Source: Paracoccaceae bacterium (GTDB lineage: Bacteria > Pseudomonadota > Alphaproteobacteria > Rhodobacterales > Rhodobacteraceae). Taken from it: a stretch of DNA of 50,565 nucleotides. The position numbers and the translations under genes were made by a program. Positions 34,864-44,002 of this stretch are shown piece after piece. Numbering within the stretch: the first letter of the stretch is position 1; the number at the start of each line of letters is the position of its first letter. Under the pieces are notes generated by a model that did no database searches, had not been told where the DNA came from, and worked only from the letters and a program-made list of their open reading frames with translations. Where the stretch lies: NCBI GenBank assembly GCA_020425125.1, contig JAGQRV010000011.1, positions 34,285-84,849 of the forward strand, read 5' to 3'.

Positions 34864-36279
34864 TCAGGGAAGCAGCCGCTGCACCCCCCTCACGATCCGC
34901 TTCACCTTCGCGTTCTCGAACAACCTGGGAACAAAATAGGCCCCGGCCGCACGTTTGCCAATCTCGCCAAGTGTCGGGTACGGCGCAACCATGTTCGCAA
35001 TTGCAGCGAGTTTCAGCCTATTGGCCATCGCCAAGGACCAGATCTGGATCAGTTCGCCGGCCTGCGCCCCGACGATCGTGACGCCGACCGGGCGGCCACG
35101 AACGGCGAACACCTTGATGAACCCCTCGGTTCGCCGCTCGGCCCTGGCCCGGTCGTTCTCGGCATAGGGAAAGCGTAGCACTTCGAGCCTGCCGCCATGT
35201 TCGGTGCGCGCCTCGGCTTCGGTCAGGCCGACCTGTGCCAGTTCGGGCTCTGTATAGGTCACGCGCGGAATGTGGTCGGCGCGCAGCGACGCGGGCAGAC
35301 CGAAAAGCATCTGCCGGACGACCAGTCCGGCATGGTAGTTTGCAAGATGGGTGAACTGTGCTCCGCCGGCCGCGTCGCCGATCGCATAGACCCTGCGATT
35401 GCTTGAGCGCATCGCGGAATCGACCGTGACGCCGCGAGAGTCGAACGCGACGCCGCCGTCCGCGAGGCCGAGCCGGGAGAGATCAACCTCGCGCCCGGCC
35501 GCCACCAGAAGATGCGTCCCCGTCACCGCGCCACCGGGGGCGTCGACGCAGATGCCGGCTCCGGTCGCCGTTACCCGCTCGGCCGGCGCGGTTTCGCGCA
35601 CCGTCACGCCCTCGGCCCGCAGAGCGTCAAGCACGGTAAGTGCCGCGTCGGGGTCTTCCCGTGGCAGCACGCGGCCGGCTTCGAGAACGGTCACCCCGGC
35701 GCCGATCCGTCGGCAGGCTTGCGCAAGCTCCAGTCCGATCGGCCCGCCGCCGATGATGACCAGGTGCCCCGGCAATTCTGCCAGATCGAAGACGGTCTCG
35801 TTGGTGAGATAGGGAACGTCTTGAAGCCCCGGGATCGGGGGAATCAGGGGCTTCGATCCGGTCGCTATGACGAACCGCCGCGCGGTGATGCGCGTCTCGC
35901 CCGCCTCGACGTCGGTCGGAGAGACGAAGCGCGCCCAGGCCCGGATCACCCGAACGCCAAGTGCCTCGTAGCGCTCCTGGCTGTCGACCGGCGCTATGGA
36001 CGCGATCACGTTCTTCACGTGTGCCCGGACTGCGGCGAAATCGACCTTGGCCGTTGCAGGTACGACTCCGAACGGCCCGCCCGTGCCCAGCATGTGAGCG
36101 TGGCTTGCCGCCGCAATCAGCGCCTTCGACGGTACGCAGCCGTAATTCAGGCAGTCGCCGCCCATCTCGCCGCCTTCGACGAGCACCACCTTCGCGCCCA
36201 TCTGGCTGGCGGAATAGGCGACCGACAGCCCTCCCGAGCCTGCTCCGATCACGCAGACGTCGCAGCGCAGATTCTCCAT
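34864..36279 (-). CDS. FAD-dependent disulfide oxidoreductase (mercuric-reductase/Lpd family)
   Basis: A 471-residue flavoprotein with FAD motif VIGAGSGGLSVAY (about 10-22), redox-active disulfide GGDCLNYGCVPSKAL (about 40-54), NAD(P)H-binding VIIGGGPIGLELAQA (about 175) and the C-terminal interface VTYTEPELAQVGLTEAE. In place of the catalytic HAHPT of Lpd it has APYPTLGEI, so it is not a lipoamide dehydrogenase. It lies 3 bases after the TVP38-family gene, a pairing known in other bacteria; the physiological electron acceptor is unknown. Confidence 0.88.
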   Translation of the reverse strand: MENLRCDVCVIGAGSGGLSVAYSASQMGAKVVLVEGGEMGGDCLNYGCVPSKALIAAASHAHMLGTGGPFGVVPATAKVDFAAVRAHVKNVIASIAPVDSQERYEALGVRVIRAWARFVSPTDVEAGETRITARRFVIATGSKPLIPPIPGLQDVPYLTNETVFDLAELPGHLVIIGGGPIGLELAQACRRIGAGVTVLEAGRVLPREDPDAALTVLDALRAEGVTVRETAPAERVTATGAGICVDAPGGAVTGTHLLVAAGREVDLSRLGLADGGVAFDSRGVTVDSAMRSSNRRVYAIGDAAGGAQFTHLANYHAGLVVRQMLFGLPASLRADHIPRVTYTEPELAQVGLTEAEARTEHGGRLEVLRFPYAENDRARAERRTEGFIKVFAVRGRPVGVTIVGAQAGELIQIWSLAMANRLKLAAIANMVAPYPTLGEIGKRAAGAYFVPRLFENAKVKRIVRGVQRLLP

Positions 36280-36282
36280 GGC

Positions 36283-37017
36283 TCAGGGCACCTGCCGCCG
36301 GCGCATCGCCTTGATGACGATCGGCAGCGCCGCCAGCGCGGCAAGGCCCAGGATCGGCAACAGGACCGGCGGGCTGAAGATGATGCCGAGATCTGGGCTT
36401 TCGCCCTGGGCAAAGACCTCACCCAGCCCGGCACCGGCCGAGGTATAGACAAGCGCCCCTGGAATGATGCCGATGGCGGTCGAAATCAGGAACCGCGACA
36501 ACGGAACGCCCAGAAGTGCGGGCACGAGGTTGGCGACGAAGAACGGAACTACTGGAACGAGGCGGATCAGAAACAGCATCTCCCACTGATTTCGGTCGAT
36601 CCCTTCCTTGATCCGATGCACCGTCCCGTGCGCCGCGTCCATGCGCGCCGCCAGCCAGTTGCCGAGCCCCCACCGCGCAGCCAGAAACAACCCCGTCGCG
36701 CCGATCGTCGCAGCCGCGATATTGTAGAATACGCCGGGAAAGGTCGCGAAAAGGAAGCCGCCGGTCAGCGTCGCAACTGTGGCGCCGGGGAGCGAAAACA
36801 ACACGATCACGACATAGGCGGCGATGAAGCCGGTGACCGTCGCCCAGTAATGTGCATCCCGGAAGTCGATCAGGCGCTCGCGATGATCGGCCAGAGCGTC
36901 AAAACTCAGGCGGTCCCCCAGCAGAAACGGCCCCGAAATAGCCACCAATATGACCGTGACCAGCGGCAGGCTGCGGGCCAGCCCGCCCGTCTGTCGGGTG
37001 ATCGTTCCGTCATTCAT
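36283..37017 (-). CDS. TVP38/TMEM64-family membrane protein
   Basis: A 244-residue integral membrane protein of the DedA/SNARE-associated superfamily. Landmarks are the GATVATLTGGFLFATFPG loop, the segment LFLIRLVPVVPFFVANLVPAL with a conserved Arg-Pro, and several helices. The start ATG at 37017 is preceded by AGGACAGGCA. It is followed by the flavoprotein gene (3-base gap), suggesting a membrane-associated redox or transport unit. Confidence 0.86.
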   Translation of the reverse strand: MNDGTITRQTGGLARSLPLVTVILVAISGPFLLGDRLSFDALADHRERLIDFRDAHYWATVTGFIAAYVVIVLFSLPGATVATLTGGFLFATFPGVFYNIAAATIGATGLFLAARWGLGNWLAARMDAAHGTVHRIKEGIDRNQWEMLFLIRLVPVVPFFVANLVPALLGVPLSRFLISTAIGIIPGALVYTSAGAGLGEVFAQGESPDLGIIFSPPVLLPILGLAALAALPIVIKAMRRRQVP

Positions 37018-37169
37018 TGCCTGTCCTGCACGTGGCCCGCATTTGCACCGACAGCATGCCGCGGTGTGACGGGCGCGCCCAGCCCCTTCACGCCCGATTG
37101 ATCGGCCTGCGCCGGTTCGTGACCGCGGCCCGGCGCCGCTGCGATGCCGCCCTGCATACTGTGCCGGCA

Positions 37170-37187
37170 AATTCGCGTGAGCGAATT
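37170..37187. promoter_or_regulatory. Palindrome overlapping the rpmH -35 box
   Basis: AATTCGC-GTGA-GCGAATT is a perfect 7-bp inverted repeat with a 4-base spacer, ending on the first two bases of the rpmH -35 hexamer. Its position suits an operator. No regulator is known to me. Confidence 0.45.
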
Positions 37188-37214
37188 GACGCGCCGGGAT
37201 TTAGTCCGTAAAGG
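37186..37214 (+). promoter_or_regulatory. Candidate promoter for rpmH-rnpA
   Basis: TTGACG (37186-37191) and TAAAGG (37209-37214) are separated by exactly 17 bases and lie about 68 bases before the rpmH start. The -35 box is strong. Confidence 0.55.
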
Positions 37215-37281
37215 CGGGGCTTCGAATTGACCGGCTCGCGAATCCGCATGCGCAGGGCCGCAAGTGAACGGAGACGGAGCG

Positions 37282-37416
37282 ATGAAGCGCACCTATCAGC
37301 CCAGCAATCTCGTGCGCAAGCGGCGCCACGGCTTCCGGGCGCGGATGGCGACCAAGGGCGGCCGCAAGATCCTGAACGCCCGGCGTGCCCGCGGCCGCAA
37401 GCAGCTCAGCGCCTGA
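37282..37416 (+). CDS. rpmH: 50S ribosomal protein L34
   Basis: A 44-residue protein with the invariant L34 pattern [20 protein letters not shown] and [29 protein letters not shown] precedes the ATG. It heads the rpmH-rnpA-yidD cluster common in bacteria. Confidence 0.97.
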   Translation: MKRTYQPSNLVRKRRHGFRARMATKGGRKILNARRARGRKQLSA

Positions 37417-37501
37417 CCGGTACGTCCGGTTGACCGGGCACGCGGCCCAGTCGGCGGCACCGGACATCGGTGTCGATGCCGTACAGCCAGTCTCTGGCAC
37501 G

Positions 37502-37876
37502 ATGGAACCGGGTCCCGACCTGACGACCCTGGCACGGCGCGGCGATTTCCTTGCCGCGGCGCGGGCTGAGCGTGCCGCGACGCCCGGCTTCGTTCTTCAG
37601 GCCCGCAGGCGGCCAGAGGAAACGGACGCGCTTCAGGGGATTCGCGTCGGCTTTACCTGCTCCAAGAAGGTTGGCAACGCCGTCGCCCGCAACCGGGCGA
37701 AACGGCGGCTGCGTGCGTTGGCGCGATCCGTCCTTGCGCGACGCGGTCGTCCCGGCTGGGACTATGTCCTGATCGGCCGCGAGCGCGAAACCGCGACCCG
37801 CGACTTCGCCCGCATGACCCGGGAACTTGCCACCGCGCTGGACCGGGTCCACGGCCGCACCGGTAGCGGGGCATGA
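37502..37876 (+). CDS. rnpA: Ribonuclease P protein component
   Basis: The RnpA subunit that assists RNase P RNA in tRNA 5'-end maturation. The core RVGFTCSKKVGNAVARNRAKRRLR with the RNR motif is present, preceded by TLARRGDFLAAARAERAA. The ATG at 37502 gives 124 residues, near family length, but has no clear ribosome-binding site. The frame is open back to a GTG at 37385 inside rpmH, and alphaproteobacterial RnpA often has N-terminal extensions, so the start is uncertain. It overlaps yidD as ATGA. Confidence 0.9.
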   Translation: MEPGPDLTTLARRGDFLAAARAERAATPGFVLQARRRPEETDALQGIRVGFTCSKKVGNAVARNRAKRRLRALARSVLARRGRPGWDYVLIGRERETATRDFARMTRELATALDRVHGRTGSGA

Positions 37877-38094
37877 CCCTCGCCGCGCGCGCCATCGCCC
37901 TGCCCGTTCACGCCTATCGGCTGATCCTCTCGCCGTGGGTCGGTCATTCCTGCCGGTTCCAGCCGACCTGTTCGGCCTATGCTCTGGAGGCGCTGGAAAA
38001 GCATGGGGCGCTGCGCGGCTCCTGGCTCGCCCTCCGCCGTATCGGCCGCTGTCATCCGCTCGGCGGCTCCGGCATCGACAACGTGCCTGACTGA
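37873..38094 (+). CDS. yidD: Membrane protein insertion efficiency factor YidD
   Basis: A 73-residue protein with the YidD signature [27 protein letters not shown] and the paired cysteines. An amphipathic N-terminal helix attaches it to the inner membrane near YidC. It is coupled to rnpA by a 4-base overlap. The expected neighbour yidC lies 2.7 kb downstream, with ttcA and an EAL gene between. Confidence 0.95.
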   Translation: MTLAARAIALPVHAYRLILSPWVGHSCRFQPTCSAYALEALEKHGALRGSWLALRRIGRCHPLGGSGIDNVPD

Positions 38095-38152
38095 CGGCGC
38101 GGCGCTCCCGGCACATGCTTGCCAGATCGCCGCATCGGCGCTAGGGCGGGCC

Positions 38153-39031
38153 ATGCTGGACGAGACCGACGACATCCATCCCCTGTTCCAAGGCGCTCCG
38201 TCGACCACGGAATTCCGCAAGCTGCGCAAGCGGATCGTGCGGGAGGTTCGCGACGCGGTCGAACGCTACGGCATGATCTTCCCGGCCGCAGAAGCAGCGG
38301 CGGGCGGGCGAGGTGCACGCTGGCTTGTCTGCCTCTCGGGCGGCAAGGACAGCTACACGCTGCTGGCGGCACTGACCGAACTGCAATGGCGCGGCCTGCT
38401 GCCGGTCGAGATTCTCGCCTGCAATCTCGACCAGGGGCAGCCGGGCTTCCCGGCGACGGTGCTGCCCGACTTCCTTGCCAGAATGGGCGTGCCGCACCGC
38501 ATCGAATACCAGGACACCTATTCCATCGTCACCGATAAGGTCCCGGCCGGCCGCACCTATTGCGCGCTCTGCTCGCGCCTGCGGCGCGGCCATCTTTACC
38601 GGATTGCGCGCGAGGAGGGCTGTTCGGCCGTGGTTCTCGGCCATCACCGGGACGACATTCTGGAGACGTTCTTCCTCAATCTCTTCCATGGTGGTCGCCT
38701 CGCCACCATGCCGCCGAAGCTCTTGAACGAGGAGGGCGACCTGCTGGTCCTCCGCCCCCTTGCCCATGTCGCCGAGGCCGATTGCGACCGCTTCGCGCGC
38801 GCGATGAACTACCCGATCATCCCCTGCGACCTGTGCGGCAGCCAGGACGGATTGCAGCGCCAGCAGGTCAAGGCAATTCTCGACGGGTGGGAGGCCCGCA
38901 GCCCCGGCCGCCGACAGGTCATCTTTCGCTCGCTGATGAATGCGCGGCCCTCTCACCTGCTCGACCCGAAGCTGTTCGATTTCATGTCGCTGGCTTGCCG
39001 CCCTCCCGGAACCTCCGGCGAATTCGAGTAG
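38153..39031 (+). CDS. ttcA: tRNA 2-thiocytidine biosynthesis protein TtcA
   Basis: A 292-residue PP-loop ATPase that thiolates C32 of tRNA using an iron-sulfur cluster. It has the PP-loop [13 protein letters not shown], the cluster-binding [33 protein letters not shown] and the second CDLCGSQ. The ATG at 38153 lies within an AGGGCGGGCC context. It sits between yidD and the EAL gene. Confidence 0.94.
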   Translation: MLDETDDIHPLFQGAPSTTEFRKLRKRIVREVRDAVERYGMIFPAAEAAAGGRGARWLVCLSGGKDSYTLLAALTELQWRGLLPVEILACNLDQGQPGFPATVLPDFLARMGVPHRIEYQDTYSIVTDKVPAGRTYCALCSRLRRGHLYRIAREEGCSAVVLGHHRDDILETFFLNLFHGGRLATMPPKLLNEEGDLLVLRPLAHVAEADCDRFARAMNYPIIPCDLCGSQDGLQRQQVKAILDGWEARSPGRRQVIFRSLMNARPSHLLDPKLFDFMSLACRPPGTSGEFE

Positions 39032-39125
39032 ATTTATCCGTAATTCCAAATACATCGATTAACTCGCACATTACATCGGCTCTCTAGGCTGGGCGTGAAC
39101 CGTTCAGGCGAAAGGCGCTTCGACC

Positions 39126-40655
39126 ATGGCTGACCGCAAGCTTGCGAGCATTCCGGCGCTGCCCGGCCGGGGCATCCTCGCCGGATTGCGGACTGTCCAC
39201 CTGGTGGCGGTCCTGCCGGCGATTGCCGCTGGGCTCTATTTCGCCTTCGGTACGATCGCACTGATCCTCCTGGCCGCGGCCGCCCCGGTGCTTGCCCTTG
39301 TCATCAGCTGGCCGCCCGACGATGCCGACGCGGGCGGAAGCGATCGCCCTGTCAATCCGCGCGCACGGATCGAGTCCGTCATCGCCGCGCGATGCGTCTT
39401 TCCGGGGCGCACGACGGCCTGCCTCGTCGTGCACGCCGACGACCTGGCGCGGCTTGCGGAACAACTCGGCCCCCGCGCCGCGGAAGTCATCTCGGACACG
39501 ATCCTGGAACGCCTGTCCCGGGCGCTTCGAACCGCAGATACCATCCTGCGCCTCGACGCCGCGAATTTCGCCGTGGTCCTCGCCCCTGCCGCACGATTCG
39601 ACCTCGAAACCATGCTGCAGGTCGCTGGCAGGCTGCAGGCGGCCGCTTCGGAACCGGTGGAGGTCGACGCAACGCGAGTAAGGCCGTCGCTCTCTGTCGG
39701 GTTCGCGCAGGTCGACCGCGTCCGCCGGCCCGGTGGCGCCGCGGTGCTCTCCGCGGCCGAATCGGCAATGCTCGAAGCGCGCGCCGCCGGCGCCGGCTCG
39801 ATCCGCGCCTATTCGGCAGAAATGCAGGTTCGCCGCGACACCCAGTTTGCGTTGCAGGAAGAAGTGCGCGATGCGCTGGAGACCGGCGAGATCCGAGCCT
39901 GGTTCCAGCCGCAGATCTCCACCGATACGGGCCGGGTCAGCGGTTTCGAGGCACTGGCACGCTGGCACCATCCCAAGCGGGGAATGGTGGCGCCGGGCGA
40001 GTTTCTTCCTGTGATCGAAGCGGCCGGGCGGATGGAGCGCCTGGGCCAGGTCATGCTGGTACAGGCCCTCGAGGCGCTGCGCGCCTGGGACCGCGCCGGC
40101 CATTCCGTCCCCAGCGTGGGTGTGAACCTGTCCTCTGCAGAACTTGCCGACCCGGCTCTGCCGCGGCGGATCGCCTGGGAACTTGACCGTTTCGACCTCA
40201 CGCCGGGCCGCCTGACACTGGAGATTCTTGAATCGGTGATCTCGAACGCGCCCGATGACATCGTCGTCCGCAATATCGCCGCCCTGGCCGAACTGGGCTG
40301 CGGTATCGATCTCGACGATTTCGGCACGGGCAACGCCTCGATTACCTCGATCCGCCGTTTCGCGATCCGCCGGATCAAGATCGACCGCTCGTTCGTGGCG
40401 CGCCTGGATACCGACCGCGAACAGCAGCGGATGGTCTCGGCGATCCTGACCATGTGCGAGCGCCTTGAGCTCGGCTCAGTTGCCGAAGGCGTGGAAACGC
40501 CCGGAGAACATGCGATGCTGGCCCAGCTCGGCTGCGGTCACGTCCAGGGGTTCGGCATCGCCCGTCCGATGCCGTTCGACGACACCGGTGCCTGGCTTTC
40601 GGGCCATGCCGCCAGCCTGACGGCACCGCCCAGCCTCGGGCGCAAGCTCGGCTGA
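39126..40655 (+). CDS. EAL-domain c-di-GMP phosphodiesterase with a degenerate GGDEF domain
   Basis: A 509-residue protein: two N-terminal membrane helices (about 15-60), a degenerate GGDEF domain (the signature site reads RLDAANFAVVL) and an intact EAL domain: FEALARWHHP, LTLEILES, DLDDFGTGNASI, IKIDRSF, EGVET, QGFGIARPM. These residues predict c-di-GMP hydrolysis, with the GGDEF domain probably only binding GTP or structural. The AT-rich upstream region (39032-39125) contains TTAA-N8-TTAC, a partial CtrA-type site. Confidence 0.9.
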   Translation: MADRKLASIPALPGRGILAGLRTVHLVAVLPAIAAGLYFAFGTIALILLAAAAPVLALVISWPPDDADAGGSDRPVNPRARIESVIAARCVFPGRTTACLVVHADDLARLAEQLGPRAAEVISDTILERLSRALRTADTILRLDAANFAVVLAPAARFDLETMLQVAGRLQAAASEPVEVDATRVRPSLSVGFAQVDRVRRPGGAAVLSAAESAMLEARAAGAGSIRAYSAEMQVRRDTQFALQEEVRDALETGEIRAWFQPQISTDTGRVSGFEALARWHHPKRGMVAPGEFLPVIEAAGRMERLGQVMLVQALEALRAWDRAGHSVPSVGVNLSSAELADPALPRRIAWELDRFDLTPGRLTLEILESVISNAPDDIVVRNIAALAELGCGIDLDDFGTGNASITSIRRFAIRRIKIDRSFVARLDTDREQQRMVSAILTMCERLELGSVAEGVETPGEHAMLAQLGCGHVQGFGIARPMPFDDTGAWLSGHAASLTAPPSLGRKLG

Positions 40656-40779
40656 ACGTCGCCTGCGGCGGATCCGCTGCCGCGGCCCCCAGCCGCCGGA
40701 AACCGCAAAACCGCTTGACCTTCGAGCCCGCGGACTGTTGAACCTGCCCGGAATTCCGGTTGCCGAGGCGGTGTTCCAT

Positions 40780-42618
40780 ATGGACGACCAAAACAAGAAC
40801 CTGATCCTGGCGACGGCACTGAGCTTCCTGGTGATTCTGGGCTGGTTCCTGCTGTTCCCCCCTCAGGAACCAGCAACGCCCCCACAGACCGAAGCCGCAG
40901 GCCAGACCCAGGACGGAGGAACCGCCACCACCTCCCCCGTCGCCACCACTCCGGCGGCAAGCGGCGCAGCCTCGGCCCCAGTGGCCGGAACGGCCGCACC
41001 GCAATCGCGCGCCCAGGCGCTGGCGGCCTCCTCCAGGGTGTCCATCGACACGCCGGCCCTGGCCGGTTCGATCGCGCTGACCGGGGGGCGTCTCGACGAC
41101 CTGTCGCTCAAGGACTACCACGAGACCGTCGATCCCAAGAGCCCGCTGGTCACCCTGCTCTCCCCTGTGGGCATGCAGGACGCCTATTACGTGCTGTACG
41201 GATGGGCCCCGGGCGGGCAGCTCGGGTTCGACCAGGTTCCGGGCGCCAACACCGACTGGCAGGTGGAATCCGGTGACGTGCTCGGCCCCGACAGCCCGGT
41301 GACGCTGCGCTGGGACAACGGCGCCGGCCTGGTCTTTCGCCGCACGATCAGCGTCGACGATCACTACATGTTCACGCTGAGCCAGAGCGTCGAGAACCTC
41401 ACCGGCGAAGAGCAGCGGCTCGCCCCTTACGGCATCGTCGCCCGCCATGGCGAACCGAAATCGCACAAGTTCTTCGTGCTCCACGAGGGCGTGGTCAGCA
41501 TGTCGGACGGAAAGCTCGAAGAAATCCGCTACTCGAAGATGCCCGACATGGAGACGCCTGAGCGGGAAGGCACGCCGGCCGAGGTCATCGACGTCACCAA
41601 GGATGGCTGGATCGGGTTCACCGACAAGTACTGGATGACGACGCTCGTGCCGGTTCCGGGTCAAGGCTTCCAGTCGGTGGCGAAATACGTCCCGTCCGGC
41701 GACGTGTTCCAGACGGAAACCCGCCTGCCGACCGAAACCGTCGCGCCGGGCGAGACCGTCGAGGTCAAATCCTATCTCTTCGCCGGCGCCAAGGAATGGC
41801 AGACGATCAAGGACTACCAGTCGAGCCTTGGCATCGAGCGGTTCATCGACTCCATCGACTGGGGCTGGTTCTTCTTCTTCACGAAGCCCATCTTCTGGGT
41901 CCTCCACCACCTCCACGCGCTGACCGGCAACATGGGCTGGTCGATCATCATGCTGACCTTCATCCTCAAGGCGCTGGTGCTGCCGCTCGCCTGGAAGTCG
42001 TACGCCTCGATGGCAAAGATGAAGGAGCTTCAGCCCGAGCTCGAGAAGCTGAAGGAAAGGACCGGCGACGACCGGCAGAAGATGCAGCAGGAGATGATGG
42101 CGCTTTACAAGCGCGAAAAGGTCAACCCTGCCGCAGGCTGCCTGCCGATCTTCCTGCAGATCCCGATCTTCTTCTCGCTCTACAAGGTGATCTTCGTCAC
42201 GATCGAATTGCGCCAGGCGCCCTGGATCGGCTGGATCCGCGACCTTTCGGCTCCCGATCCGTCGTCGATCCTGAACCTGTTCGGCCTGCTACCCTATGCG
42301 CCGCCGGAACCCGGCTCCATGCTTGCGGTGCTGTCCCTCGGCATCCTGCCGATCGTGCTGGGGATCTCGATGTGGCTGCAGCAGAAGCTGAACCCGGCCC
42401 CCACTGACGCGACACAGGCGATGATCTTCGCCTGGATGCCCTGGGTGTTCATGTTCATGCTGGGCAGCTTCGCGAGCGGGCTGGTGCTCTACTGGATCAC
42501 CAACAACACGCTGACCTTTACACAGCAATACATGATCATGCGCAGCCACGGCTATCACCCCGACCTGCTGGGCAATATCCGGTCGAGCTTCAAGAAGAAG
42601 TCGCCCGACAAGTCATGA
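40780..42618 (+). CDS. yidC: Membrane protein insertase YidC
   Basis: A 612-residue insertase: first membrane helix LILATALSFLVILGWFLLF, a Pro/Ala/Thr-rich linker, periplasmic P1 domain (residues ~85-370), then the conserved C-terminal core LTFILKALVLPLAWKSYASM, the cytoplasmic MKELQPELEKLKER loop, and FLQIPIFFSLYKV. The ATG at 40780 is chosen over an upstream in-frame TTG at 40738 because it directly precedes the conserved MDDQNKNLI start. The stop overlaps the MOSC gene as ATGA. Confidence 0.96.
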   Translation: MDDQNKNLILATALSFLVILGWFLLFPPQEPATPPQTEAAGQTQDGGTATTSPVATTPAASGAASAPVAGTAAPQSRAQALAASSRVSIDTPALAGSIALTGGRLDDLSLKDYHETVDPKSPLVTLLSPVGMQDAYYVLYGWAPGGQLGFDQVPGANTDWQVESGDVLGPDSPVTLRWDNGAGLVFRRTISVDDHYMFTLSQSVENLTGEEQRLAPYGIVARHGEPKSHKFFVLHEGVVSMSDGKLEEIRYSKMPDMETPEREGTPAEVIDVTKDGWIGFTDKYWMTTLVPVPGQGFQSVAKYVPSGDVFQTETRLPTETVAPGETVEVKSYLFAGAKEWQTIKDYQSSLGIERFIDSIDWGWFFFFTKPIFWVLHHLHALTGNMGWSIIMLTFILKALVLPLAWKSYASMAKMKELQPELEKLKERTGDDRQKMQQEMMALYKREKVNPAAGCLPIFLQIPIFFSLYKVIFVTIELRQAPWIGWIRDLSAPDPSSILNLFGLLPYAPPEPGSMLAVLSLGILPIVLGISMWLQQKLNPAPTDATQAMIFAWMPWVFMFMLGSFASGLVLYWITNNTLTFTQQYMIMRSHGYHPDLLGNIRSSFKKKSPDKS

Positions 42619-43364
42619 CGGGCCGTCTCGCGGCGATCTGGCGTCATCCGATCAAGGCTCACGGCCGCGAGACGCTTCGGGCCGTCCGCCTGACGGCGAA
42701 CAGCACGATGCCCTGGGACCGGACCTGGGCCGTCGCCCACGAGGCGGCGAAGCTCCGGGGGCAGGACTGGGTGCCTTGTGCCAATTTCACCCGCGGCGCG
42801 AAGGTGCCCGCACTCATGGCGCTGACGGCAACGCTCGACACCGCGGACGAGATGGTGACCCTGCGTCATCCCGACCTGTCCGCCCTCCGCTTTGCCCCGG
42901 ATCGCGAGGCGGGGCGCTTCCTCGACTGGATCGAGCCTCTGATGCCCGAGGACCGCGCCCGCCCGGTGGCCATCGTCCGAGCGGCAGGTCCCGGCTTCAC
43001 CGACAGCCCCTTCCCCTCGCTCAGCCTGACGAACACCGCGTCGCTTGCCGCACTCGAACGCCAGATGGGCCGGCCGCTGTCGCGCGACCGGTTCCGCTCC
43101 AACCTCTGGGTGGAGGGCTGGGAGCCGTTCGCCGAATTCGACCTGGTCGGTCGCCAGATCCGGATCGGTACGGCGATCCTGTCCGTCGAGGTGCGGATCG
43201 GCCGCTGTCTCGCCACCGCGGCCGATCCCGAGACCGGCCGCCGCGACGCCGACACCCTCGGCGCCCTGAAGGAGGGCTGGGGCCACACCCAGTTCGGCGT
43301 CTACGCGACCGTGGTTGACGGCGGCGAGATCGCTGTGGGCGACCGGGTGGAGCTTCTGGGATGA
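42615..43364 (+). CDS. MOSC-domain protein
   Basis: A 249-residue protein with an N-terminal MOSC-associated barrel (RLAAIWRHPIKAHGRETL, MPWDRTWAVAH) and a C-terminal MOSC domain with SLTNTASLAALERQMG, RFRSNLWVEG and the conserved cysteine of RIGRCLATAADPETGRRD. MOSC proteins move sulfur or bind molybdopterin-type cofactors; the substrate is unknown. It is coupled by 4-base overlaps to yidC before and the CatB-like gene after. Confidence 0.88.
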   Translation: MTGRLAAIWRHPIKAHGRETLRAVRLTANSTMPWDRTWAVAHEAAKLRGQDWVPCANFTRGAKVPALMALTATLDTADEMVTLRHPDLSALRFAPDREAGRFLDWIEPLMPEDRARPVAIVRAAGPGFTDSPFPSLSLTNTASLAALERQMGRPLSRDRFRSNLWVEGWEPFAEFDLVGRQIRIGTAILSVEVRIGRCLATAADPETGRRDADTLGALKEGWGHTQFGVYATVVDGGEIAVGDRVELLG

Positions 43365-44002
43365 CCGGTCCATCGCCCGAAACCCTGCATCCGATGGACG
43401 GGTTCCCGCGCGTGGTCTTTCTCCGCCCGCTCGCCGCGGGCCGCGCCAATGTCGAGGTGGGGGGGTTCAGCTATTACGACGATCCGGATCATGCCACCGC
43501 ATTCTTCGACCGCAACGTCCTGCACCATTTCGATTTCTTCGGCGACCGCCTGATCATCGGCCGCTTCGTCGCGATCGCCACGGGCGTGAAGATCCTGATG
43601 AACGGCGGAACCCATGCGATGACCGGCTTTTCGACCTATCCGTTCAGCATCTTCGGCCACGGCTGGGACGACGGCTTCGACCCTGCCACCTGGCAGGCGG
43701 GGCACAAGGGGGACACGGTGATCGGCGCGGATGTCTGGATCGGCACCGACGCCGTGCTGATGCCAGGGGTCACCATCGGCCCCGGCGCCATAATCGCGGC
43801 ACGGGCCGTGGTGAGCCGGGATGTCCCGCCTTACGCGCTGGCCGCGGGAAACCCAGCCCGCATCGTGCGGCGCCGGTTCGACGACGAGACCGTCGCACGG
43901 CTTCTCCGGATTGCCTGGTGGGACTGGCCGATCGACAAGATCGGCCGCAACCTCGACGCCATCCGCGGCGCCGACCTCGCCACACTCGAGGCGGCGCAAT
44001 GA
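43361..44002 (+). CDS. CatB-like xenobiotic O-acetyltransferase
   Basis: A 213-residue left-handed beta-helix (hexapeptide) acetyltransferase. Diagnostic are NVEVGGFSYYDDP, FGDRLIIGRFVAIATGVKILMN (with catalytic His in GGTHAMTGFSTYPF), DVWIGTDAVLMPGVTIGPGAIIAARAVVS and AAGNPARIVRRRF. Members acetylate chloramphenicol or other hydroxyl acceptors, but most have no proven substrate, so no resistance is claimed. It sits between MOSC and yihA with ATGA overlaps on both sides. Confidence 0.88.
   Translation: MTGPSPETLHPMDGFPRVVFLRPLAAGRANVEVGGFSYYDDPDHATAFFDRNVLHHFDFFGDRLIIGRFVAIATGVKILMNGGTHAMTGFSTYPFSIFGHGWDDGFDPATWQAGHKGDTVIGADVWIGTDAVLMPGVTIGPGAIIAARAVVSRDVPPYALAAGNPARIVRRRFDDETVARLLRIAWWDWPIDKIGRNLDAIRGADLATLEAAQ

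Noticed and set aside
39084-40103. 339-codon antisense frame over the EAL gene
   Set aside because: No family match, and the EAL gene is firmly supported on the plus strand.
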